Of a stretch of 22,657 bases of DNA, positions 1 to 8,513 are shown piece by piece. How positions within the stretch are numbered: the first letter of the stretch is position 1; the number at the start of each line of letters is the position of its first letter. A program made the translations under genes and the position numbers. The notes beneath the pieces are model-generated. The model had not been told where the DNA came from. It made no database searches and was given only the letters and a program-made list of their open reading frames with translations. Location of the stretch: NCBI GenBank assembly GCA_946537585.1, contig CAMNFX010000001.1, positions 1 through 22,657 on the forward strand, read 5' to 3'. This DNA comes from an uncultured Lachnospiraceae bacterium. Its GTDB lineage: Bacteria; Bacillota; Clostridia; Lachnospirales; Lachnospiraceae.

Positions 1-1
1 C

Positions 2-42
2 CGATTTTTGCTCATAACTCTTAATCAGAGAAGCAAAAATCG
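2..42. repeat. 11-bp perfect inverted repeat at the window edge
   Basis: CGATTTTTGCT (2-12) and AGCAAAAATCG (32-42) are exact reverse complements around a 19-base loop. On the minus strand it lies about 105 bases past the fructokinase stop codon. It could be a weak A/T-rich terminator or belong to a neighbour outside the window. No T-run follows it on either strand. Confidence 0.4.
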
Positions 43-82
43 TCGCTGCGGGCCGTCGACGTCCGTAGAAGGGGATTTTGTA

Positions 83-103
83 CGCATACATTTTTCTTAT
101 GCG
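83..103 (-). terminator. possible weak hairpin after the fructokinase gene
   Basis: CGCATA (83-88) and TATGCG (98-103) can pair around a 9-base loop, 43 bases past the fructokinase stop. The stem is only 6 bp and the following minus-strand bases (TACAAAATC) are not a T-run. It is the nearest candidate for the end of the minus-strand operon, but a poor one. Confidence 0.2.
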
Positions 104-146
104 ACAGCTCTTTATTTCCTGTATCTGTTCAGCATACGGTCACTGA

Positions 147-1139
147 TCAGGAACGTTCTTTGATCAGGTCGTTGATCTCTTCTTCCCGGGGCATGACCCT
201 CAGCGCGCCTCGCCGTGTGGTGACGATAGAAGCAGCCGCGTTGGCAAACAGAAGCATTTCCTTTAACTTAGCTTCGGACAGGTTTCCGAGGCTTTTTTTC
301 ATTGTCTCATCTTCGCCAAGCCCCAGCACATAGTGAAGGACACTGCCGCAGAAGGTGTCTCCCGCGCCGGTGGTCTCGATGGTGTTTTCCTGCAGGAAAG
401 GCTCTGCAAATGCCTTTGCGCTGCCGGACCAGGCGATGCTTCCATCCTTTCCGAGGCTCATCAGCATCAGCTTCGGCTGATAGGTCTTCCGGATCTCTTC
501 CGCTCCCTTTTCCAGATCCTTCATGCCGGTAAACCACTCGACCTCATTGTCGGAGATCTTTAAGATATCGCACTGCCGCATGCCGAAATCGATCATTTTC
601 CGTGCCTCTTCAAGATTCGGCCAGAGCGGCTCCCTTAAGTTGGGATCAAAGGAAATGACCGTGTCCGCTTCCTTTGCCGTCTTAAGAGCAAACTGAGTTG
701 CAGACCTTACAGGCTCATCCGTCATGGACAGACTACCGAAATGGAAGATCCGGCTCTCACGGATCAGATCGGCAGGGACCTCTTCCTTCGAAAGCATAAT
801 ATCCGCGCCCGGCTGGCGGTAGAACGAAAAGTCACGGTCACCGCCCGGAAGTGTATGTACAAACGCGAGTGTTGTGTGGATCTTCGGATCCGCAAGGAGC
901 CCTTCGGTGGCGATCCCGACCTCTTTAAGCGCAGCCTTCAGCTGATCTCCGAACATATCCTGCCCGACCTTGCCGATGAAGGCGGTCTTGTGTCCCAGCC
1001 CGGAAAGCAGCGCCAGCACATTGGAGGGGGCGCCGCCGGGATTTGCTTCCATCAGCGGGTTTCCCTGCGTGCTGATGCCGTTTTCCGTAAAATCAATGAG
1101 CAATTCGCCCAGTGCCGTTACATCGTATTGTTTTTTCAT
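147..1139 (-). CDS. scrK: Fructokinase (PfkB/ribokinase family)
   Basis: A cytoplasmic sugar kinase that phosphorylates fructose from ATP, probably to fructose 6-phosphate. The 330-residue protein has the N-terminal PfkB signature GGAPSNV (residues 35-41), the DPNLR..LW motif typical of fructokinases (165-173) and the ATP-site signature TTGAGDTF (256-263), in which Asp261 is the catalytic base. An in-frame ATG five codons upstream (1154) has no ribosome binding site. The ATG at 1139 has GGAG nine bases before it and aligns better with the family, so I chose it. The gene is last in the minus-strand operon, 30 bases after galactokinase. It fits the fate of fructose released from sucrose or raffinose. 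Another 2-keto-sugar substrate of the PfkB family cannot be excluded. Confidence 0.9.
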   Translation of the reverse strand: MKKQYDVTALGELLIDFTENGISTQGNPLMEANPGGAPSNVLALLSGLGHKTAFIGKVGQDMFGDQLKAALKEVGIATEGLLADPKIHTTLAFVHTLPGGDRDFSFYRQPGADIMLSKEEVPADLIRESRIFHFGSLSMTDEPVRSATQFALKTAKEADTVISFDPNLREPLWPNLEEARKMIDFGMRQCDILKISDNEVEWFTGMKDLEKGAEEIRKTYQPKLMLMSLGKDGSIAWSGSAKAFAEPFLQENTIETTGAGDTFCGSVLHYVLGLGEDETMKKSLGNLSEAKLKEMLLFANAAASIVTTRRGALRVMPREEEINDLIKERS

Positions 1140-1169
1140 TCGTTTCTTCTCCATACTTCAAACAGCCAT

Positions 1170-2486
1170 TCAGATCAGCCTTACGCCGCCGCAGGGACGG
1201 ATATGGATCTTTCTGCAGGAGCCAAAGCCTAAAACACGGTCCATCTCCTCTTGAAATGCCTCCGCTTCCAAAAGCGGCACATAAGCCTGGATCGTACCGG
1301 CAAAGCCTCCGCCGTGCACCCGTACCGCGCCTTTTCCTTCCAGTATCCTCTCTGCAAATGCCAGCGCAAACGCCACATTCTGCCGTGCCGGATCCTCATA
1401 GGTATCCACGTTCTGCAGATACTGAAAGGAGGAAGCACCCGATTCCTTCACAAGCTGAAGAAACCGCTCCATATCCTTGTTTTCCAGAGCTCTGATCTGT
1501 TCTCTGACCCGGCGGCATTCCGCATAATAATGCAATGCGCGCATGACCGCGCGGTCGCCGGTTTTTTCCCTGAGCTTTGGGATCGCTTTAAGGAAACGGG
1601 ATTCCTCCACACGGCTTAGCTTTGTTTCCCCAAATTCCCGCGCCACGGCACGCATCTCCTCCGGCACCGCCGCGTAAAACGGCGTAAGCCGGCTGTGATC
1701 TCCTCCCGTATCGATCACCATCAGCGCATAGCCGGCGCTTTCAAAATCAAACTGCAGCTGCCGGAGATCCGGCTCCTCTTCGGAGGCAAAATCGATCCCG
1801 AGGATGCCCCCGATGCCGCAGCCCATCTGATCAAGAAGCCCGGACGGTTTCCCGAAGTATACATTTTCCGCATACTGTCCGATCTTCGCGATCTCCAAAG
1901 GTGAAAATGCGTTCTCGTAAAAAAGTCCGCTGATCACGGTGCCAAGAAGGATCTCAAAGCAGGCGGAAGAGGACAGTCCCGAGCCTCCCGGCACATCCGA
2001 AAGCACGTAAGCGTCAAATCCTGCGGGGCCTTTTGCGGTATATGGATACCCGGCTTCTTCTGCCCTTTTCCTGCAGCCACAGATCATGCCCCTGATGAGC
2101 GCCGCAGTCGTTCCCTTTTCCTCCTCGATAAGATCCGGATCGGAGGTTTCGATCCTCGTCATTCCAAACTCAGGGGAAAAGAGGCGGATCACACCGCTTT
2201 CATTTTGGACCACGGCAGCCAGCATATCGAGGTCCACGGATGCCGTCAGCACCAGGCCTCCCTGATGGTCTGTATGATTCCCGCCAAGCTCTGTCCTGCC
2301 GGGAGCCGAAAAGACCATAAGCTCCGTTTCCGCGTCTGCTGCGAAGTTCTGGCGAAATCCCTGAACAAGCTGCACGATCCGGGACCGGTACCTTTCAAGT
2401 TCCTTCGACTGCCTTCCGTAGAGCTTTGTCAGTGTCTGATCGAGCGCGCCGTCAGATACCTTCATGGTTATTTCTCTGATTTTCAT
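1170..2486 (-). CDS. galK: Galactokinase (GHMP kinase family)
   Basis: Phosphorylates galactose to galactose 1-phosphate, the first Leloir step, in the cytoplasm. The 438-residue protein has the galactokinase signature GRTELGGNHTDHQGG (63-77), the GHMP ATP loop GGSGLSSSA (167-175), a catalytic Asp219 in SGLLDQ, and the C-terminal HGGGFAGT motif (391-398). Asn replaces the usual Glu of the G-E-H-T-D motif; I recall this form from other Firmicutes galactokinases. The start codon overlaps the alpha-galactosidase stop by 4 bases (ATGA), so the two are probably translationally coupled and the galactose freed by GH36 is handed on directly. An N-terminal stretch of about 50 residues precedes the core and is longer than in E. 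coli GalK. No galT or galE is in the window, so later steps must be encoded elsewhere. Confidence 0.93.
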   Translation of the reverse strand: MKIREITMKVSDGALDQTLTKLYGRQSKELERYRSRIVQLVQGFRQNFAADAETELMVFSAPGRTELGGNHTDHQGGLVLTASVDLDMLAAVVQNESGVIRLFSPEFGMTRIETSDPDLIEEEKGTTAALIRGMICGCRKRAEEAGYPYTAKGPAGFDAYVLSDVPGGSGLSSSACFEILLGTVISGLFYENAFSPLEIAKIGQYAENVYFGKPSGLLDQMGCGIGGILGIDFASEEEPDLRQLQFDFESAGYALMVIDTGGDHSRLTPFYAAVPEEMRAVAREFGETKLSRVEESRFLKAIPKLREKTGDRAVMRALHYYAECRRVREQIRALENKDMERFLQLVKESGASSFQYLQNVDTYEDPARQNVAFALAFAERILEGKGAVRVHGGGFAGTIQAYVPLLEAEAFQEEMDRVLGFGSCRKIHIRPCGGVRLI

Positions 2487-4726
2487 CTGTCCTGCGCCCC
2501 CTCTGCGGTAAACAGGATCTGTCCTGCCGCGTAATCCTTTCCGGGCGGAAGCACCGGGAGTCCGCCGTACATCAGCGCAGCACCCTCATAGCGCTTCCCG
2601 TCTGTATCTGAAATGTAAATGAGTTCCTCCGAAAGTCCTGCCGCCCGGATATACTTTACTTCCATGTTGCCGTGGTTTTCCAGCTGCACATAGTTTATCA
2701 GCATTTTTGTCTTATCCTTTGACACAAAGGCCCAGGCGGCGATCCCGTCAGCTGCCGGGTCACTCAGCCGGTAATAATCTCCCTCGCGGATCAGGGATTC
2801 ATACTGTCGGTAAGCCCGGATCTGCCTTAGGATCTCTTCCTTTTCCTCCTCCGAAAGCTTCCCCGGATCAAGCTCATAGCCAAAGGTCCCCGCCATTGCC
2901 GTGATCCCCCGGGTCTTAAGCGGAGTGATCCTTCCCGTCTGGTGATTGGGAACGGCGGAAACATGCGCGCCGACACAGCAGACCGGGTACAGGTACGAGT
3001 ATCCGTTCTGAATAAAAACACGGTCCAGCGCGTCAGAATTATCGCTGCCCCAGATCTGCGGCGTATAGTACAGCATACCAAGGTCAAAGCGTCCGCCTCC
3101 GCCGCTGCAGCCTTCGATCAGCAGCCCGGGGTAGCGTTCGAGAAGCCTCGCTGCAAATTCATAAACACCCGCGACGTATTCATATCGCACCCTGCCTGCC
3201 GCGTTCTTCAGGGAATATACGTCTGCGATGCTCCGGTTGAGGTCCCACTTGACATAAGAAACAGGACCCTGATCCAGCACCCTGCACAGCATCCGGAAAA
3301 TGCCTTCCCGCACATCCTCTCTCGAAAAATCCAGAACCAGCTGATTCCTTGCAAAGACAGGATCCTTTCCGGGGACCTTTAAGACCCAGTCGGGATGCTC
3401 CCGGTACAGAAAGCTGTCTTCATTGACCATCTCCGGTTCGATCCAGATCCCGAACTTAAGTCCGAGCTTCGTCACCTTGTCTATGAGCCCGGAAAGGCTG
3501 CCGCCCAGCTTTTCCTCATTGACATACCAGTCTCCGAGGCCTCTTAAGTCATCCTTACGTCCGCCGAACCAGCCGTCATCCATGACGACCATGTCCATAC
3601 CAAGGCGGGCGGCCTCTTTTGCAATACCAAGGATCGTATCCTTGTCAAAATCAAAGTACGCTGCCTCCCAGCTGTTGATCAGCACCGGGTGGGGCTTTTT
3701 CAGGTACGGATCCCGCAGAACATGCTCCCGGATGAAGTCATGGAGTAAAAGCGACAGCTGCCGAAAGCCCTGATGGGTAAAGGCGAGAACGCATTCGGGA
3801 AGCTCCAGCGCTTCTCCCGGCTTAAGCTCCCACGAAAGCTGATCGTCACTCATGCCCATCACCAGCCGGGTCTGCGAAAACTGATCCCTCTCCGCCTCGC
3901 ACACAAAACCTCCGCTGAACGCAAGAAGACAGCCGTATACATCACCGTAAGTTTCAGAGGCTGTCCGCGCCGCCAGGATAACACCGGGATTATGCTGATG
4001 GCTGCTGGTGCCTCTCCTGCTTCCGATGGCTGTCATTTCATAGCCCACAGGAGTCCTTTCCGGCTGCATTTCCATAGTATGTCTGCCGTGAAAATGCAGA
4101 AGGTCCCAGTTTCCGTCAGGAAAATCAAGACAGAGGCTCAGCGCTCTTTTGATCGTAACCGCTGATCCGCCGCCGTTTCTGATCACTGCGGTCCTGGTGA
4201 TCACATCCGCGGATTCAAAGACCGCGTAATAAAGGTCCGTCTCCGTCCCGCTTACCGCGTCCCTGAGGGTGATCTTCAGCGTCTGCACGTCTCCGGGCTT
4301 CCCGTTTGTATCTGCAGCTTTTTCAGAACTTCCGGTTTCCCGGGTCCGTTCTTCAAACGCGGACGGAAGACGGGAAAGCCTGTACTTTCCGTCGCAGATC
4401 TCATACGAACAAAACCGCAGATCACAGCTTAAGGCGCCGTCGGCATTTTCCATGCAGAAGGCGGCGCTGCGGTAATCGCCGGTACCCCGGAAGGGATATT
4501 CCTGCGGCAGCACATCCAGAGAATAATTCCTGTCGAGGCGCTTTTCCTTCGGATTCCCCGAAAAACCGCGGTCCAGGAAGGTAAGGCGGTAGCGCATGTC
4601 CTGCTCTGTCCTTCTTCCGTAGTACAGATGAAGGAGATATCCGAGCTCATCCACGCAGATCTGATAGCTTGTGTGCCTGGTATGCAGGCGGAATATTCTG
4701 CTTTCCGAGTCATAAAGAATGGCCAT
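2483..4726 (-). CDS. aga: Alpha-galactosidase, GH36
   Basis: Removes terminal alpha-1,6-galactose from melibiose, raffinose or stachyose. The 747-residue length and layout match the large bacterial GH36 enzymes (AgaA, LaMel36A): an N-terminal beta domain (about 1-330), the (beta/alpha)8 barrel from about 345, and a C-terminal beta domain after about 665. The nucleophile is Asp495 in VKWDLNR. The acid/base is Asp562 in WGSDNSD, 67 residues on, as in the family. The substrate-site motifs WEAAYFDF (353-360), MDDGWFG (382-388) and EGCSGGGGRFD (538-548) are intact. Residues 129-146 are a polar linker-like insert. There is no signal peptide, so it acts on imported sugar. GGAGG lies 6 bases before the ATG. 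The gene sits 38 bases after the GH13 gene and overlaps galK. Confidence 0.95.
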   Translation of the reverse strand: MAILYDSESRIFRLHTRHTSYQICVDELGYLLHLYYGRRTEQDMRYRLTFLDRGFSGNPKEKRLDRNYSLDVLPQEYPFRGTGDYRSAAFCMENADGALSCDLRFCSYEICDGKYRLSRLPSAFEERTRETGSSEKAADTNGKPGDVQTLKITLRDAVSGTETDLYYAVFESADVITRTAVIRNGGGSAVTIKRALSLCLDFPDGNWDLLHFHGRHTMEMQPERTPVGYEMTAIGSRRGTSSHQHNPGVILAARTASETYGDVYGCLLAFSGGFVCEAERDQFSQTRLVMGMSDDQLSWELKPGEALELPECVLAFTHQGFRQLSLLLHDFIREHVLRDPYLKKPHPVLINSWEAAYFDFDKDTILGIAKEAARLGMDMVVMDDGWFGGRKDDLRGLGDWYVNEEKLGGSLSGLIDKVTKLGLKFGIWIEPEMVNEDSFLYREHPDWVLKVPGKDPVFARNQLVLDFSREDVREGIFRMLCRVLDQGPVSYVKWDLNRSIADVYSLKNAAGRVRYEYVAGVYEFAARLLERYPGLLIEGCSGGGGRFDLGMLYYTPQIWGSDNSDALDRVFIQNGYSYLYPVCCVGAHVSAVPNHQTGRITPLKTRGITAMAGTFGYELDPGKLSEEEKEEILRQIRAYRQYESLIREGDYYRLSDPAADGIAAWAFVSKDKTKMLINYVQLENHGNMEVKYIRAAGLSEELIYISDTDGKRYEGAALMYGGLPVLPPGKDYAAGQILFTAEGAQDR

Positions 4727-4764
4727 AAAAAGCCTCCGATCCTATCTCTGATTATCTGATTCCC

Positions 4765-6435
4765 TTACCACGCCCAGACCAGGGCCTCCCAGGGCTGAAG
4801 CTGCAGATTTGTTTCCAGGGCTTTCCTGCCTTTTGTTCCAAGGATCTGGACAGCGTCCCTGAAAGCGGTCTCTTCGGGGAGATTTACCGCTGCCGGCTGC
4901 GCCGACATATTGACAGCAACAAGCGCGGTTCTTTTGCCGTATGTTCTGAGGTAACAGAACACCTGCGGATCCTCCTCCAGCAGCAGCCTGAAGCTTCCGT
5001 AGACCAGAAGATCCTTCCATTCGCTTTTCCTCCGAAGCCTGAGGAGCTCCCTGTAAAACTGCAGGACCGAGCCGGGATCCTCTTCTTCCGCCCGGGCATT
5101 TACCGTAAGGTAGTTCGGATTTATTTTAAGCCACGGCGTGCCATCCGTAAAGCCGGCATTTTTTTCCGTGTTCCACTGCATCGGTGTTCTGGCGTTATCC
5201 CTGCTCTTATAGCAGACAGCATCCAGCATGTCTTCCGGACTTCTGAGCCCGGCCCCGACCAGCTGCCGGTAAGCGCTGATGCATTCTATATCCTGAAACT
5301 CATCAATGCTTTTAAAGGGATAATTGGTCATTCCCAGCTCTTCGCCCTGGTACAGATAGGGTGTGCCCTGCATCAGATAGAGCGCCGCGGCAATGGCCTT
5401 CGCACTTTCCGGAGAATTGTCGCCGAGTCTCGATACCGAACGGGGCTGGTCGTGGTTGTTGAAATAAAGGGAATTCCAGGCGACCTGATCCAATTCTCTC
5501 TGCCATTTGCTTAAGTTTTCCTTGAGTGCAGGAAGATCCATGGGTTTATGGGACCATTTGTCCCTGTCATTTCCGTCCAGCATGACATGCTCGAACTGAA
5601 AGATCATCCCGAGCTCTGTGCCGTCAGACGATGCAAAGCGCTTTGCCTCTTCTGTTCCGACACCGCCGCACTCTCCTACGGTCATGCAGTCATAATGGCT
5701 TAAGACCTCCCGGTTCATCTCCTGAATGTATTCGTGGACATGGGGGCCGAAATGCACGATCCTGCCAGTATCTCCGTACAGTCCGTCGATCACCGGGGCA
5801 TCGGTAAATACCTCGGGCTTGGAGATCCTGTTGATGACATCCATACGGTAGCCGTCGATCCCCTTATCCAGCCAGAAACGCATCATATCATATACTTCAT
5901 TCCGAAGCTTCGGATTGTCCCAGTTGAGGTCCGGCTGCTTTTTGCTAAAACAGTGCAGATAATACTGCCCGGTCTTCTCATCCCATTCCCAGGCGGAACC
6001 TCCGAAGGCGCTTCCCCAGTTGGTCGGCTCATGTCCGTCTACGGGGTCTCTCCAGATATAATAATCCCGTTTCGGGTTATCCCTCGAAGAACGGCTCTCC
6101 AGAAACCAGGCATGTTCGTCCGAGGAATGGTTGACCACCAGATCCATCATGATCTTCAGGCCCTTTTCATGCGCTTTCAGAAGCAGCTCGTCAAAGTCGG
6201 CCATGGTGCCGAATTCCGGATTGATCGCCCGGTAATCGGAAATATCATAGCCGTTATCGTCATTTGGCGACTGATAGATCGGTGCCAGCCAGAGGACATT
6301 GACACCAAGCTCCCTAAGGTAATCAAGCTTGCTGATGATGCCCTGAAGATCACCGATCCCGTCGCCATTCGAATCACAGAAAGAACGCGGATAGATCTCG
6401 TAAACAACACTTTCCTTCCACCAGGTCTGTTTCAT
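4765..6435 (-). CDS. Oligo-1,6-glucosidase-type alpha-glucosidase, GH13 (subfamily 31-like)
   Basis: A cytoplasmic alpha-glucosidase of 556 residues. The catalytic residues are Asp199 (GYRMDV), Glu255 (TVGECGG) and Asp329 (NNHDQP), the same numbering as recalled for Bacillus cereus oligo-1,6-glucosidase. The calcium-type loop DSNGDGIGD (21-29), DLVVNH (98-103) and QPDLNWDNP (167-175) are present. Val200 directly follows the nucleophile; in this subfamily Val at that position marks alpha-1,6 specificity, whereas Thr or Ala marks alpha-1,4. The expected substrates are therefore isomaltose, panose or short isomalto-oligosaccharides (MalL/DexB-like). Trehalose-6-phosphate hydrolase is related but less likely, because no trehalose PTS gene is nearby. 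AAGGAG lies 5 bases before the ATG. A hairpin stands just upstream, between this gene and the permease genes. Confidence 0.88.
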   Translation of the reverse strand: MKQTWWKESVVYEIYPRSFCDSNGDGIGDLQGIISKLDYLRELGVNVLWLAPIYQSPNDDNGYDISDYRAINPEFGTMADFDELLLKAHEKGLKIMMDLVVNHSSDEHAWFLESRSSRDNPKRDYYIWRDPVDGHEPTNWGSAFGGSAWEWDEKTGQYYLHCFSKKQPDLNWDNPKLRNEVYDMMRFWLDKGIDGYRMDVINRISKPEVFTDAPVIDGLYGDTGRIVHFGPHVHEYIQEMNREVLSHYDCMTVGECGGVGTEEAKRFASSDGTELGMIFQFEHVMLDGNDRDKWSHKPMDLPALKENLSKWQRELDQVAWNSLYFNNHDQPRSVSRLGDNSPESAKAIAAALYLMQGTPYLYQGEELGMTNYPFKSIDEFQDIECISAYRQLVGAGLRSPEDMLDAVCYKSRDNARTPMQWNTEKNAGFTDGTPWLKINPNYLTVNARAEEEDPGSVLQFYRELLRLRRKSEWKDLLVYGSFRLLLEEDPQVFCYLRTYGKRTALVAVNMSAQPAAVNLPEETAFRDAVQILGTKGRKALETNLQLQPWEALVWAW

Positions 6436-6451
6436 ACGGTCTCCTTAACAA

Positions 6452-6487
6452 AAGGGCCAATGCATTGCTTTAACGGCATTGACCCTT
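6452..6487 (-). terminator. Hairpin just upstream of the GH13 ribosome binding site; attenuator or partial terminator
   Basis: Read on the minus strand, AAGGGTCAATGC and GCATTGGCCCTT form a 12-bp stem with one G-U pair and a 12-base loop, followed by TTGTTAAGGAG. The stem end plus TTGTT resembles a short U-tract. It sits between the transporter genes and the catabolic genes, so it may lower transcription into the enzymes or protect the downstream mRNA end. The U-tract is short, so full termination is doubtful. Confidence 0.5.
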
Positions 6488-6522
6488 GGTTGGTAATTCA
6501 TTTTTTTAAATTTTATAAGCCC

Positions 6523-6666
6523 GGAATTGCTCCGCTTACGCTCCCGCAATTCCTCCAACGTCCATTCGGAAATCGACCCTGTCGCTTCGCTCCAGTGTCT
6601 TTTTTCCTCATGTACGTTGCCCTTCCATAAGTCTGAAACAGCCAGCAGGCGAGCCTGCGCTGTTTC
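6523..6666. repeat. Cluster of three dyads in the gap between the permease and GH13 genes
   Basis: The 256-base gap between the permease stop and the GH13 start holds no gene. Apart from the hairpin at 6452-6487 it has GGAATTGC/GCAATTCC (6523-6530 and 6546-6553), GACCCTG/CAGTGTC (6575-6581 and 6593-6599, one mismatch, then six T on the plus strand) and GAAACAGC/GCTGTTTC (6635-6642 and 6659-6666). The last encloses GCAGGC-GA-GCCTGC. The first two share loop text resembling GCTCCGCTTACGCTCC and GTCGCTTCGCTCC. This resembles extragenic palindromic elements or RNA processing hairpins. Confidence 0.5.
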
Positions 6667-6691
6667 ATCCTCATGTCAGGAGCTTATGCGC

Positions 6692-7552
6692 TCACTTTAC
6701 AGCTCCACTCGTAACGCCCTCAACGATGTATCTCTGCAGGAAGACGTACAGGATCAGGATCGGCAGCATGGCCAGCAGCAGGGCTGCCATGACCAGGCCG
6801 ATGTCGGTCGAGTAGGTTCCGTAGAAGATCTGCGTCGCGATCGGGATCGTATACAGTTCCTTCTTGGCAAGGACCAGAGACGGTAACAGATAGTCGTTCC
6901 AGAATGCCATGGCGTCAATGATCGCCACAGTCGCGATGGTGGGCTTTAAAAGCGGGAATACGATCTTCCAGAATGTCTGCCAGCGGTTGCAGCCGTCGAT
7001 CTTGGCTGCCTCCTCAAGTGCGATCGGCACGTTGGTGTTGATCGCGCCGTGGAACATGAAGGTCGCCATGGAAAGCGAGAAGCCGACATGCATGAAGATC
7101 AGGGTCGCTCTGTGGTTCAGGACGCCCAGGATGCCGCCGTAAAGGGATACGAGCGGGATCATCAGGACCTGGAACGGGATGACCATGGATGCGATCATCA
7201 GGCCGAACAGGGCTCCGCAGGCCTTCCACTTGTTACGGACAATGACATAGGCGGTCATTGCCGCAAGCAGCAGGGTGAATACGGTCGAGAAGATCGTGAT
7301 GCATGCAGAGTTTGCAAAGGAACGCCAGAACGCCATTTTGTTCATGGCATTCGGGAAGTTCTGCAGCGTGAATCCGTGTGCTCCGACCAGTGCCAGCGGA
7401 TCCGTGGTGATATCCGCCTTGACCTTGAATACGTTAATGATAACAAGTACAAACGGGAAGATAAACAGGATGAACAAAACGATCAGAAGGATGATCTTCA
7501 GGACACCGGCGATCTTCGCGTTGCGGGCAGCTTTTTCGTTTAAGGTTTCCAT
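6692..7552 (-). CDS. Sugar ABC transporter permease, MalG/MsmG type
   Basis: An inner-membrane subunit of a carbohydrate uptake family 1 (CUT1) ABC importer. The 286-residue protein has about six hydrophobic segments (first at about 17-42) and the cytoplasmic EAA loop EEAAKIDGC...FP (180-200) that docks on the ATPase. It ends in IVEGVTSGAVK, typical of MalG-like subunits. Its ATG overlaps the stop of the partner permease by one base (TAATG), so they are coupled; GGAGG lies about 10 bases upstream. The substrate is probably an alpha-galactoside or isomalto-type oligosaccharide, judged only from the enzymes behind it. No ATPase gene is in this operon; the msmK-like gene at 14472 is the likely supplier. 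Confidence 0.9.
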   Translation of the reverse strand: METLNEKAARNAKIAGVLKIILLIVLFILFIFPFVLVIINVFKVKADITTDPLALVGAHGFTLQNFPNAMNKMAFWRSFANSACITIFSTVFTLLLAAMTAYVIVRNKWKACGALFGLMIASMVIPFQVLMIPLVSLYGGILGVLNHRATLIFMHVGFSLSMATFMFHGAINTNVPIALEEAAKIDGCNRWQTFWKIVFPLLKPTIATVAIIDAMAFWNDYLLPSLVLAKKELYTIPIATQIFYGTYSTDIGLVMAALLLAMLPILILYVFLQRYIVEGVTSGAVK

Positions 7553-8433
7553 TATGCTGATACCTCCGCTTTCTTACCGATGTAGACCTGCAGAACACCG
7601 ACGACCGCGCAGACAACGAAGAGCACGAGCGCTTCCGCCTGTCCTGTGCCGTAGTTCTTGTAGGTAAATGCCGTGTTGTAGACATGCATGGCCGCCATGA
7701 CAGAGCTGTTGAAGGGCTCGCCCTTGGTCAATGACAGGTTGACATCGTAGACCATGAAGCAGCGGGTGATCGTCAGGAACAGACACTGTACAAAGGAGGA
7801 AACCATCAGCGGCACGGAAATGCGGGTGATGGTCTGCATGTTGGTGCAGCCGTCGATCTTGGCTGCCTCGATGACATCATTGGAGACGCTCATGAAGCCT
7901 GCCACATAGATCAGCATCATATAGCCTGCGTACTGCCATACGGAAACGATGATCAGGCAGAGCATCGCGCCGTTGGTCGTCGCCAGCCAGGATGTGGAAA
8001 GGAATCCCACGGAAAGGGACTGGCCGATGGAGACCAGAGCCCTGTTAAATACGAACTTCCAGATATAACCGAGGACGATACCGCCGATCAGGTTCGGTAC
8101 GAAGAAGCCGGCACGGAAGAAGTTCTGTCCCTTGACGCCGCTGGTGACCAGGAACGCCAGGATGAACGCCACCACATTGACCAGGATAACGGAGATCACG
8201 GAATAGATCGCCGTCCTTAAGAGCGCCTGCCAGAAGGCCGCATCCTGGAAGGTTGCAGCGTAGTTTGCCATGCCCACGAAGGGCTTGCTGGCGGATACGC
8301 CGTCCCAGCTGGTGAAGGTCAGGTACAGTCCGTACAGGAAAGGCACAATGACCACCGCGCAGAAGATGAAGGTCGTAACACCCGCAAACATCAGGAACTG
8401 TTTTGTCTTATAAGACATGGTATTTGTGTTCAT
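7552..8433 (-). CDS. Sugar ABC transporter permease, MalF/MsmF type
   Basis: The second membrane subunit of the CUT1 importer. The 293-residue protein has six hydrophobic segments, the first at about 14-40, and the EAA loop IEAAKIDGC...VPL (188-209). The periplasmic-type insertion of enteric MalF is absent, as expected in Gram-positive bacteria. GAGGGG precedes the ATG by about 7 bases. It lies between the binding-protein gene (80-base gap with a hairpin) and the second permease (TAATG overlap). The codons look biased towards a small preferred set, as in the neighbouring transporter genes, which suggests high expression. Confidence 0.9.
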   Translation of the reverse strand: MNTNTMSYKTKQFLMFAGVTTFIFCAVVIVPFLYGLYLTFTSWDGVSASKPFVGMANYAATFQDAAFWQALLRTAIYSVISVILVNVVAFILAFLVTSGVKGQNFFRAGFFVPNLIGGIVLGYIWKFVFNRALVSIGQSLSVGFLSTSWLATTNGAMLCLIIVSVWQYAGYMMLIYVAGFMSVSNDVIEAAKIDGCTNMQTITRISVPLMVSSFVQCLFLTITRCFMVYDVNLSLTKGEPFNSSVMAAMHVYNTAFTYKNYGTGQAEALVLFVVCAVVGVLQVYIGKKAEVSA

Positions 8434-8457
8434 AAATACCCCTCTTTATTCAGGAAT

Positions 8458-8491
8458 GCTGCAGAAGCGCCATAAGAAGCGCTCCTGCAGC
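8458..8491 (-). promoter_or_regulatory. Intercistronic hairpin after the binding-protein gene
   Basis: On the minus strand GCTGCAGGAGCGC pairs with GCGCTTCTGCAGC over 13 positions (one G-U) with an 8-base loop. No U-run follows it. A stem in this place, between binding protein and permeases, is like the malE-malF arrangement. There the hairpin protects the upstream mRNA and keeps the binding protein in excess over the membrane subunits. The function here is inferred. Confidence 0.6.
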
Positions 8492-8513
8492 TTTTACGTT
8501 CTTAGAAACCGGA

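Noticed and set aside
6575..6605. Terminator-like hairpin plus six T on the plus strand
   Set aside because: No plus-strand gene lies upstream to be terminated and the stem has a mismatch; kept only as one of the dyads.
5734..6630. 298-residue plus-strand open frame opposite the GH13 glucosidase gene
   Set aside because: Antisense shadow of a gene with intact catalytic motifs.
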